Of a DNA stretch of 11,924 bases, positions 6,239 through 11,924 are shown one piece after another. The DNA comes from Rickettsiales bacterium (GTDB lineage: Bacteria; Pseudomonadota; Alphaproteobacteria; Rickettsiales; UBA1997). Within the stretch, counting starts at the first letter, position 1, and each line of letters begins with the position of its first letter. Where the stretch lies: the NCBI GenBank assembly GCA_031289855.1, contig JAITOR010000010.1, positions 1-11,924 of the forward strand, written 5' to 3'. The notes below the pieces were generated by a model. The model had not been told where the DNA came from, did not search any database, and saw only the letters and a program-made list of their open reading frames with translations. The position numbers and the translations under genes are program-made.

Positions 6239-6853
6239 TTATCCACTAATTATACTATTTCTATTAACAACAACCTCGTCAATTAAACCAAATTCTTTTG
6301 CCTCCTCTGGCGATAAAAAATTATCTCTTTCCATTGCAGTTTCAATGACTTTTATATCTTTACCGGTATGTTTTGCATATAACGAATTCAATAATTGTTT
6401 TGTTTTTACCATTTCCCTTGCATGTATTTCAACATCCGTTGCCTGTCCTCTAAAACCACCTGAAGGTTGATGTATCATAATTCTTGAATTTGGCAATGCA
6501 AATCGTTTACCTGCTGCTCCAGCCATAAGAATTAATGAACCACAGGAACAAGCTTGTCCCACACATAAAGTTGAAACTGGTGACTTGATATATTGCATTG
6601 TATCATAAATTGCAAGCCCTGAACTAACTACACCTCCTGGTGAATTTATATACATAAAAATATCTTTATCAGGATTTTCTGATTCCAAAAACAATAATTG
6701 TGCCACAATTAAAGATGACATTTCATCATTGAATTCTCCTGTTAAAAATATAATTCTTTCCTTCAATAATCTTGAATAAATATCAAAACTTCTTTCGCCT
6801 TTTCCAGTTTGTTCTATAACCATCGGCACCAATTGTTGCAATATTTTTTCCAT
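6239..6853 (-). CDS. clpP: ATP-dependent Clp protease proteolytic subunit
   Basis: A 204-residue serine peptidase that forms the double heptameric ring degrading proteins fed to it by ClpX or ClpA. The catalytic triad is visible: Ser 103 in GQACSCGS, His 128 in MIHQPSGG and Asp 177 in MERDNFLS. The wording NSPGGVVSSGLAIYDTMQYI is typical of alphaproteobacteria. The residue after the catalytic Ser is Cys where most ClpP have Met, and the position before it is also Cys. The usual GPV before ND is TGEF. The start at 6853 gives the standard short N terminus before ERSFDIYSRLL; no Shine-Dalgarno is visible. clpX, which normally follows, is absent; pnuC follows instead. Confidence 0.96.
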   Translation of the reverse strand: MEKILQQLVPMVIEQTGKGERSFDIYSRLLKERIIFLTGEFNDEMSSLIVAQLLFLESENPDKDIFMYINSPGGVVSSGLAIYDTMQYIKSPVSTLCVGQACSCGSLILMAGAAGKRFALPNSRIMIHQPSGGFRGQATDVEIHAREMVKTKQLLNSLYAKHTGKDIKVIETAMERDNFLSPEEAKEFGLIDEVVVNRNSIISG

Positions 6854-6970
6854 ATAATTTTATAAGTGTTTTTTCTTATTATAAATAAATATATTTTTAA
6901 ATACAAATATTTTTTAATTAATATAATTTGTTGAAAAAAATATTTAAAAATATTATATTACGTAATATAT
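6854..6970. promoter_or_regulatory. Divergent clpP-rnc intergenic region
   Basis: 117 nearly pure A/T bases between two divergent genes, so both promoters should be here. For rnc, TTGAAA (6931-6936), 17 bases and TATATT (6954-6959) form a weak promoter whose start site would fall almost on the ATG. For clpP, TATAAA sits five bases before its ATG but lacks a good -35. Neither gene has a Shine-Dalgarno. A perfect 16-bp palindrome, TATATTACGTAATATA (6954-6969), overlaps the proposed rnc -10 and ends one base before its ATG. Confidence 0.4.
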
Positions 6971-7657
6971 ATGCAAAAATTGTGTAAAAAATTAAAATAT
7001 GCTTTTAAAAAAGAACAATTGTTAGAAATTGCTTTAAATCACCCAAGTATTCATAATATGGAAAAAGATTGCAAAGATTATCAAAGATTGGAAATGCTTG
7101 GAGATTCCGTATTGTCGTTGATTATTGTAGAAACTCTATTAGAACGATTTCAAGACATGAAAGAAGGAGATGCGCACATTAGAAAGGTTGAGTTGGTATG
7201 TGGAAAAACTTTGTCAAGTATTGCAACAAAAATTGGAGTTGGTAAATATATTAAAATGTCAAGAAGTGAAGAAAATCAAAATGGTCGTCATAATCCAAAA
7301 ATATTGGAAGATGTTATGGAGTCAATTATTGGTGCAATTTACAAAGATGGTGGATTAATTGAAGCAAGAAAATTTGTTTTATATTTTTGGAAAGATTTAT
7401 TTGGAGAAGATAAAATTTTATTTAAAGATCCGAAAACAAGGCTACAAGAATTTTTACAAAAACGACACAAACAAATTCCGCAATACATAAGTGAAGAATT
7501 GATAAACAATGGTGTAGATACATCATATAGGGTTTTAATTAAAATTGCAAAATTTCCGGATTTTGAAGTAATAGCAAAAACAAAAAAAGAAGGAGAAGTT
7601 GAAGTGGCTGAAAAAGTAATTGAATATATAAAAAAAGAAAGAAAAGATAGGATTTAG
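6971..7657 (+). CDS. rnc: Ribonuclease III
   Basis: A 228-residue double-strand-specific endoribonuclease that processes rRNA precursors and cleaves structured mRNAs. The N-terminal catalytic domain carries the signature RLEMLGDSVL with Glu 41 and Asp 45, and the second metal-binding pair Asp 114 and Glu 117 in DVMESIIGAIYKDGG. The C-terminal double-stranded RNA-binding domain (about 153-224) is recognisable from DPKTRLQEFLQ and TKKEGEVEVAEKV, although the usual G-x-G before the lysine pair is missing. Length is normal. The ATG at 6971 is the only start before the conserved region and lacks a Shine-Dalgarno; with the promoter proposed at 6931-6959 the mRNA would be nearly leaderless. The common partners lepB and era are not adjacent. 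Confidence 0.95.
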   Translation: MQKLCKKLKYAFKKEQLLEIALNHPSIHNMEKDCKDYQRLEMLGDSVLSLIIVETLLERFQDMKEGDAHIRKVELVCGKTLSSIATKIGVGKYIKMSRSEENQNGRHNPKILEDVMESIIGAIYKDGGLIEARKFVLYFWKDLFGEDKILFKDPKTRLQEFLQKRHKQIPQYISEELINNGVDTSYRVLIKIAKFPDFEVIAKTKKEGEVEVAEKVIEYIKKERKDRI

Positions 7658-7692
7658 TTTAAATATTCACCAATATATTTTATAATATATAA

Positions 7693-7768
7693 TGGTGAGT
7701 CCGGCGGGAATCGGACCCGCGACAACATGATTAAAAGTCATGTGCTCTACCAACTGAGCTACGAACTC
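7693..7768 (-). tRNA. tRNA-Lys (anticodon UUU)
   Basis: The reverse complement folds as a full cloverleaf: acceptor GAGTTCG pairing with CGGACTC (one G-U), D arm GCTC...GAGC, anticodon stem CATGA/TCATG with loop CTTTTAA giving anticodon TTT, T arm CGGGTTCGATTCCCG, discriminator A. CCA is encoded (plus strand TGG at 7693-7695). It reads lysine AAA/AAG codons, very common here. Confidence 0.97.
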
Positions 7769-7778
7769 TATTTAACTC

Positions 7779-7806
7779 ATAGTAATAATAAAAAAATAAA
7801 TGTCAA
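7779..7806 (-). promoter_or_regulatory. Probable promoter of tRNA-Lys
   Basis: On the minus strand TTGACA (7806-7801), a 16-base spacer and TACTAT (7784-7779) lie just upstream of the tRNA, with initiation expected near 7772. The -35 is perfect; the -10 matches four of six. Confidence 0.5.
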
Positions 7807-7868
7807 ATAAAAAAGACTAAATATATTTTTATATTTGTTTTTATAAAAAATACCTTTAACATTTATAT

Positions 7869-9554
7869 ATGAAAACAGATATTGAAATTGCCAGAGAATG
7901 TCGGTTACAACCGATAATTGATATTGCAAAAAAAATTAATATAAAACAAGAAGATTTGGAATTATATGGAAAATATAAAGCAAAAATCTCGCAAGAATTC
8001 ATCAATTCAATTCAAAACAATAAACAGGGAAAATTAATATTAGTTACCGCAATCAATCCAACTCCAGCCGGAGAAGGTAAAACCACTACTACAATTGGGT
8101 TGGGACAATCTTTGAATAAACTCAATAAAAAAACAATAATTGCATTGAGAGAGCCAAGTTTAGGTCCTTGTTTTGGTATTAAGGGTGGGGCAACTGGTGG
8201 TGGTTTTTCACAAGTTGTGCCAATGGAAGATATAAATTTACATTTTACAGGTGATATACATGCCATAACATCTGCAAATAACTTGCTTTCAGCCCTAATT
8301 GACAATCACATTTATCATGGTAATAAATTAAAAATTAAAGATGTGGTATGGAAACGAGTACTTGATCTAAATGATAGAGCCTTAAGAGAGATTGACATTG
8401 GCACAAGAAAAGATAGTTTTATGATATCCGTAGCCAGTGAAATCATGGCAATTTTATGTATTGCAAGCGATTTGCAAGACTTAAAACGTCGTCTTGGAAA
8501 CATTTTGATTGGTTACACAGGCAAAGGAACACCGAGATTTGTTAAGGACTTAAAGGTCGAAGGTAGTTTAACTGTGCTTTTAAAAGATGCTATAAAACCA
8601 AATTTAGTACAAACATTAGATGGAACGCCTGCAATTATACATGGAGGACCATTTGCAAATATAGCCCATGGTTGTAATAGTATTATTGCAACAAAAACTG
8701 CTATGCAATTGGCTGATTATGTGGTGACGGAAGCTGGTTTTGGAGCAGATTTAGGGGCAGAAAAATTTTTTGATATAAAATGCCGTAAAGCCGATTTAAA
8801 ACCAAATGTCGTTGTATTGGTGGCAACCATTAGAGCTTTAAAATACAATGGCGATGGAGATTTGCAAAAAGGAATTGTAAACTTAGGAAGACATATTGAA
8901 AATTTACAAAAATACAGATTACCAATTGTGGTTTCATTAAATAAATTCACGGATGATAGAGATGATGAAATTGAATTTGTGAAAAAATATTGCGAAAATA
9001 GAAGAAAAATTGCAACTACTTTTGATGGCAATGAATCCGAACGAGTGACGAACAACATTGATTTTGCTTTGTGTGAAGGATGGGCAAAAGGTGGAGATGG
9101 TGCAATTGACTTAGCAAAAAAAGTGTTGAATAATATTGAAGATAACGAAATAATAGAAAAAAATAATAAAGTCAATAATAATTTTAGACCACTATATGAC
9201 GAAAACTTGCCAATAAAGGAAAAAATAAATATTGTGGCAAAAGAAATTTACAGAGCTGATGGTGTAAAATTTACAGAAAATGCCGAACGAGAAATAGAGC
9301 AAATTGAAGCCTTAAATCTTGATAAAATGCCAATATGTATAGCAAAAACACAATATAGTTTCACCGATAAAAAAGAAAAATTAGGTGCTCCAATTGATTT
9401 TAAAATTACAATCAAAAAAATTAGATTGTCAAATGGTGCAGGTTTTATCGTATGTGAGGCTGGTGATATAATGACAATGCCTGGATTACCAAAAAATCCA
9501 CTGGCAGAAGCAATCGATGTGGATAAAAATGGTACGATACAAGGAATGATGTAA
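7869..9554 (+). CDS. fhs: Formate-tetrahydrofolate ligase
   Basis: A 561-residue cytoplasmic enzyme making 10-formyltetrahydrofolate from formate, tetrahydrofolate and ATP, which supplies one-carbon units for purines and formyl-Met-tRNA. The P-loop TPAGEGKTT is at residues 65-73. REPSLGPCFGIKGGATGGG and HFTGDIHAITSANNLL are hallmark segments of the nucleotide and folate sites, as are EAGFGADLGAEKFFDIKCR and the C-terminal MPGLPKNP. Length matches the family (about 556). The N terminus MKTDIEIARE agrees with the family start, so 7869 is right although no Shine-Dalgarno is present. It stands alone: tRNA-Lys is divergent and recR converges with a one-base gap, leaving no room for a separate terminator between the two. 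The enzyme suggests that formate from fermentation is used as a carbon source for folate. Confidence 0.97.
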   Translation: MKTDIEIARECRLQPIIDIAKKINIKQEDLELYGKYKAKISQEFINSIQNNKQGKLILVTAINPTPAGEGKTTTTIGLGQSLNKLNKKTIIALREPSLGPCFGIKGGATGGGFSQVVPMEDINLHFTGDIHAITSANNLLSALIDNHIYHGNKLKIKDVVWKRVLDLNDRALREIDIGTRKDSFMISVASEIMAILCIASDLQDLKRRLGNILIGYTGKGTPRFVKDLKVEGSLTVLLKDAIKPNLVQTLDGTPAIIHGGPFANIAHGCNSIIATKTAMQLADYVVTEAGFGADLGAEKFFDIKCRKADLKPNVVVLVATIRALKYNGDGDLQKGIVNLGRHIENLQKYRLPIVVSLNKFTDDRDDEIEFVKKYCENRRKIATTFDGNESERVTNNIDFALCEGWAKGGDGAIDLAKKVLNNIEDNEIIEKNNKVNNNFRPLYDENLPIKEKINIVAKEIYRADGVKFTENAEREIEQIEALNLDKMPICIAKTQYSFTDKKEKLGAPIDFKITIKKIRLSNGAGFIVCEAGDIMTMPGLPKNPLAEAIDVDKNGTIQGMM

Positions 9555-9555
9555 A

Positions 9556-10155
9556 CTAAAATTCTTTTTTGTTCTTAAAAGCAATGTCAAGTGTGCTTTC
9601 ATCTAAAAAATTTAACTCACTTCCCAAAGGAATTCCAAGGGCAGGTTTTGTAATTTTGACCTTAAATTCCTGCAATAAATCACTGATATAAAAAGCCGTA
9701 GTTTGCCCCTCAATGGTTGGATTAGTGGCAATAATCACCTCTTCTATTTTATCCCCTTTTATTCTATGTAATAAACCATCTATATTTAAATCGTCCGGAT
9801 TTCTCCCTTCGCTTGCTGATAAATTGCCACCTAAAATGTGATACAATCCGTTATATACACCACTGGTTTCAATATTCCACAAATCAGCTATGGTTTCAAC
9901 AACACAAATCGTATTAACCTGTCTCGTCTTGTCAGCACAAATATCACATACATCATTGATGGTTAAATTTCCACAACATTTGCATTGTTTTATGTTTTTG
10001 TAGGCATCATCCATTAAGGAAATTAGCGGTAAAAGCAAATTTTCCTTCTTCGTTAAAAGATGTAAAATAATTCGTTTCGCACTTCGAGGTCCCAATGAAG
10101 GTAATTTCGAGAATATTTTTATCAAATCATTTATCGTTTTAACTTTTGTCATCAT
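9556..10155 (-). CDS. recR: Recombination mediator RecR
   Basis: A 199-residue DNA-binding protein of the RecFOR pathway, which helps load RecA onto single-stranded DNA at gaps. In order: the helix-hairpin-helix KLPSLGPRSAKRI (18-30), a C4 zinc finger with Cys 58, 61, 70 and 73, the Toprim domain with VVETIADLW and the GRNPDDLNIDGLL stretch, and the C-terminal ALGIPLGSELNFLDESTL. Length is normal. Two adjacent ATGs (10155 and 10152) could start it. There is no Shine-Dalgarno; TATAAT on the minus strand (10173-10168) lies about a dozen bases upstream, so the mRNA leader would be very short. The usual partner genes dnaX and ybaB are absent; upstream lies the head-tail gene pair. It converges with fhs. 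Confidence 0.96.
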   Translation of the reverse strand: MMTKVKTINDLIKIFSKLPSLGPRSAKRIILHLLTKKENLLLPLISLMDDAYKNIKQCKCCGNLTINDVCDICADKTRQVNTICVVETIADLWNIETSGVYNGLYHILGGNLSASEGRNPDDLNIDGLLHRIKGDKIEEVIIATNPTIEGQTTAFYISDLLQEFKVKITKPALGIPLGSELNFLDESTLDIAFKNKKEF

Positions 10156-10167
10156 AATTATTGTTAT

Positions 10168-10173
10168 ATTATA
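10168..10173 (-). promoter_or_regulatory. Probable -10 element of recR
   Basis: A perfect TATAAT on the minus strand in the 43-base gap between the head-tail stopper gene and recR. No good -35 lies at the right distance (TAACTA at 17 bases), so confidence is limited. If used, initiation would fall only a few bases before the recR ATG. Confidence 0.4.
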
Positions 10174-10198
10174 ATGTAAAAAAAATGCAATAGTTATA

Positions 10199-10510
10199 TC
10201 AGTAAAATTCGTTAACTTTAATTTCTAACACTTTGTTCCCCCTATTTATTATCCCCGCGATTTTAAAGATACCATCGCTACATTTTATTCTATTCGCAAT
10301 ATTTATATCGTTCAAATACCTAATTGTTATAATATAAGTTATTGTATTTTCAAATCTTGATGCCACAATATTTTCATACACCCCAATCGTTTTCACCTCA
10401 GCCCACACTTCTTTGTAGGTATCCCAAGTTTCAAAAAATCCACCATTTTCATCTGGCACAGAAGTTTTGACCTGCAATTCAATTCTTTTATTTAATCTAT
10501 TTATCAACAT
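10199..10510 (-). CDS. Phage/GTA head-tail joining protein (stopper-like)
   Basis: A 103-residue protein of the Phage_H_T_join (SPP1 gp16-like) family. It begins with the family's characteristic opening: short N terminus, LNKRIELQ, DENGGFFETWDTYKEVWAEVKT, followed by a small beta-barrel with FENTITYIITIRYLNDI, FKIAGIIN and a short C terminus. In tailed particles this protein closes the portal channel and receives the tail; in the alphaproteobacterial gene transfer agent the equivalent is gene 7. Its ATG shares a base with the stop of the upstream adaptor gene (TAATG), so the two are translationally coupled. No capsid, portal, terminase or tail gene is in the window. Intact length and no frame breaks suggest it is under selection, not freshly decaying. 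Confidence 0.8.
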   Translation of the reverse strand: MLINRLNKRIELQVKTSVPDENGGFFETWDTYKEVWAEVKTIGVYENIVASRFENTITYIITIRYLNDINIANRIKCSDGIFKIAGIINRGNKVLEIKVNEFY

Positions 10511-10986
10511 TATAACCTTATTTGTTTGTATTTTTGATAAATGAAGATAGAATTTTGCGGCATTGTGGAATATCCACTTTTATCCTCATACATTCTCGCA
10601 ACATGCATTAAAATTCCTTGCACCAATTCATCATCAATGGTATTCATTCCTGCCGTATAATTTACATCAAGCCTATTGAAACCAGTATTTACGCTTAAAA
10701 TATTAGCCACATCATCATATATGTATTCCATGTTGACTTCATTTATGTTTTTTACAGGTGGATATGGCAATTTTACTTTACATCTATCCTCGTAAACTGA
10801 CAGGATATAAGTCTTTTCAATTATGGTTTTTCCAATATAAGACTCGCAATTTTTAATCGCAGTCTTTAAAAGTTTCGTCAAAAGTTCGTCATCATTGGCA
10901 AAATCAACTCTAACATAGTTTTTTATTGTCGCAAGTGAAATTGGCAAAATATTAGACTCATTCTGTAAATTTAAAATATCATTCAT
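10510..10986 (-). CDS. Phage/GTA head-tail connector protein (gp6 / phiE125 gp8-like adaptor)
   Basis: A 158-residue protein of the head-tail connector group (HK97 gp6 / phiE125 gp8-like). The N-terminal part ISLATIKNYVRVDFANDDELLTKLLKTAIKNCESYIGKTII is the typical helical opening, followed by the beta region VYEDRCKVKLPYPPVKNINEV with the conserved LP-PP, and a C-terminal helical segment (DDELVQGILMHVARMYED). It forms the adaptor ring under the portal; the equivalent in the Rhodobacter gene transfer agent is gene 6. No Shine-Dalgarno precedes the ATG. It is first in a two-gene unit and diverges from the eptA-like gene with 165 bases between. Family assignment is firm; choice between a prophage remnant and a gene transfer agent element is an inference from the lack of other phage genes. 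Confidence 0.75.
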   Translation of the reverse strand: MNDILNLQNESNILPISLATIKNYVRVDFANDDELLTKLLKTAIKNCESYIGKTIIEKTYILSVYEDRCKVKLPYPPVKNINEVNMEYIYDDVANILSVNTGFNRLDVNYTAGMNTIDDELVQGILMHVARMYEDKSGYSTMPQNSIFIYQKYKQIRL

Positions 10987-11151
10987 AAAATTAAGTTATG
11001 GTTTGTTATAAAGTAATATTACAACAAAAACGATAAGTGGGGAAGTACATAAATAAAAATAATTTTATAATCCTCAATTTTGCCCTTAATTTATTAAACT
11101 TGACTTTTCATTAAATATAATTAAACTTTAAAATATCATCAAATAAACACA

Positions 11152-11924
11152 ATGTATAAAAAGTTTTTAAATATTGTAAACAATCTCAACGGAAATGAAA
11201 ATTCTCTTATTTTTTATATTTCACTTTATTTTTCCTTTATTTTGAACTTAACTTTTTGGAAATATGTAATAGTCAATATCACAATTGATAGCTTTTCAGT
11301 TTTTGTTTTTACTATTTCCCTCCCGATAACAATGTTTTGCATCCATCTTTTAACTTTCAATATTTTATTACATAAATTTACATTAAAACCGATTGCAATA
11401 GTATTATTGTTATTTTCAAGTGCCACAAATTATTTTATGTTAAAATATAATGTTTATATTGATAAAGACATGATAAGAAATACATTTGAAACAAATATTG
11501 GGGAAACTCTTGATTTAATAACCATAACATTGGTTTTATATGTGATAATTACAGGTATAATTCCATGTTTTTTTCTATTTAAAACAAAAATTCAATACGG
11601 AAATTATAAAAAAAGACTTTTGAATGTTGGATACACACTTACTGCTTTAATTGTTGTTTTTTTGGCTTCTTATAAGCAATACGCATTTTTTGGCAGAAAT
11701 CATTCAAAAGTAAATAGATTGATAAATACTGGAAATTACATACAAGGAACCCATAAATATTTTAAAAATAAAATGTTGGCAAAGCGAGAATTTATGTTTT
11801 TAGACCAAGAGGCCACAAAAACAGGTGAACCACAATTAATAGTAATGGTTATAGGCGAGACTTCAAGGGCTAAAAATTGGTCGTTGAATGGCTATAAAAA
11901 TGGGGGGGGGGGGGGTTTAACCAA
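11152..11924 (+). CDS. eptA: Lipid A/LOS phosphoethanolamine transferase (EptA family), 5' part
   Basis: A frame of 257 codons running off the window, about half of a typical 520-550 residue protein. It transfers phosphoethanolamine from phosphatidylethanolamine to lipid A or core sugars in the periplasm. Four or five membrane segments occupy residues about 19-41, 47-74, 80-97, 122-143 and 160-175, then the family's YKQYAFFGRNH, NRLINTGNYI and, at the start of the sulfatase-like domain, MVIGETSRAKNWSLNGY, where Glu 236 is the expected zinc ligand. Directly after NGYKN come five Gly encoded by a 14-G tract. Family members have a sequence of the type NTTP there, so the tract occupies the same length but is unlike the family. 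No Shine-Dalgarno precedes the ATG. The true substrate (lipid A or another glycan) cannot be told from this half. Confidence 0.88.
   Translation, partial: MYKKFLNIVNNLNGNENSLIFYISLYFSFILNLTFWKYVIVNITIDSFSVFVFTISLPITMFCIHLLTFNILLHKFTLKPIAIVLLLFSSATNYFMLKYNVYIDKDMIRNTFETNIGETLDLITITLVLYVIITGIIPCFFLFKTKIQYGNYKKRLLNVGYTLTALIVVFLASYKQYAFFGRNHSKVNRLINTGNYIQGTHKYFKNKMLAKREFMFLDQEATKTGEPQLIVMVIGETSRAKNWSLNGYKNGGGGGLT
11902..11915 (+). repeat. G14 homopolymer inside the eptA-like gene
   Basis: Fourteen consecutive G in frame, coding for Gly 251-255 together with the following T, in an otherwise AT-rich gene. The window ends nine bases later. It could be a slippage tract controlling phase variation, or an artefact of sequencing or assembly at a contig edge. 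Confidence 0.85.

Noticed and set aside
7669..7697. CACCA...TGGTG inverted repeat between rnc and the tRNA gene
   Set aside because: The right arm is the encoded CCA end and last base pair of the tRNA, the stem is interrupted and no T-run follows on the plus strand.
8717..9175. 152-codon minus-strand frame inside fhs
   Set aside because: It is antisense to an unmistakable formate-tetrahydrofolate ligase and has a low-complexity Ser/Phe/Lys composition typical of a shadow frame.
11226..11426. 66-codon minus-strand frame
   Set aside because: It lies opposite the membrane-spanning part of the eptA-like gene, which is the better supported frame through the whole region.
1..11924. CRISPR array, insertion sequence, integrase, toxin-antitoxin pair or attachment site at the tRNA
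   Set aside because: I looked for repeat-spacer patterns, terminal inverted repeats, transposase or recombinase motifs and a duplicated tRNA 3' end; none is visible.

Overview
The window is an AT-rich (roughly 30% G+C by eye), densely coded bacterial chromosome segment. Several signs point to a host-associated alphaproteobacterium: the ClpP wording (NSPGGVVSSGLAIYDTMQYI), a pair of head-tail genes of the kind found in alphaproteobacterial gene transfer agents, a lipid A-type phosphoethanolamine transferase (so a Gram-negative envelope), and a reduced, A/T-driven codon choice. The assignment to class is an inference; no rRNA is present.

Layout. 1-65: start of an unidentified minus-strand gene that leaves the window. 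294-1595 (-): serine acetyltransferase fused to a SAM-dependent methyltransferase. 1596-1978: a long divergent control region with one promoter facing each way; each of the two leaders ends in an intrinsic terminator just before the Shine-Dalgarno, with a competing upstream helix. 1979-3983 (+): argG and an amino-acid ABC substrate-binding protein in one operon, closed by a terminator. 4025-5593 (-): galE and pgpA. 5680-6853 (-): clpP followed by a PnuC-like transporter. 6971-7657 (+): rnc. 7693-7768 (-): tRNA-Lys(UUU). 7869-9554 (+): formate-tetrahydrofolate ligase, ending one base from the convergent recR (9556-10155, -). 10199-10986 (-): a translationally coupled phage/GTA head-tail stopper and adaptor pair, with no other phage genes around. 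11152-11924 (+): the 5' half of an eptA-like phosphoethanolamine transferase, running off the window just after a 14-G tract.

How it fits together. The left third concerns amino-acid supply: cysteine synthesis (CysE), arginine synthesis (ArgG) and amino-acid uptake (binding protein), all apparently controlled by transcription attenuation. The middle is housekeeping: envelope sugar (GalE), phospholipid (PgpA), NAD precursor uptake (PnuC), proteolysis (ClpP), RNA processing (RNase III), one-carbon metabolism (Fhs) and recombination (RecR).

The points most worth a second look are: the paired attenuators in the cysE and argG leaders; the CysE-methyltransferase fusion; two poly-G tracts (8 G in galE, 14 G in the eptA-like gene), both in cell-surface genes and both out of keeping with the AT-rich codon use, which suggests phase variation or, for the second, a sequence artefact; and the isolated GTA-like gene pair. 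Several genes (clpP, rnc, fhs, recR, pgpA, the adaptor gene and eptA) lack a visible Shine-Dalgarno, while argG, the binding-protein gene, galE and cysE have clear ones.
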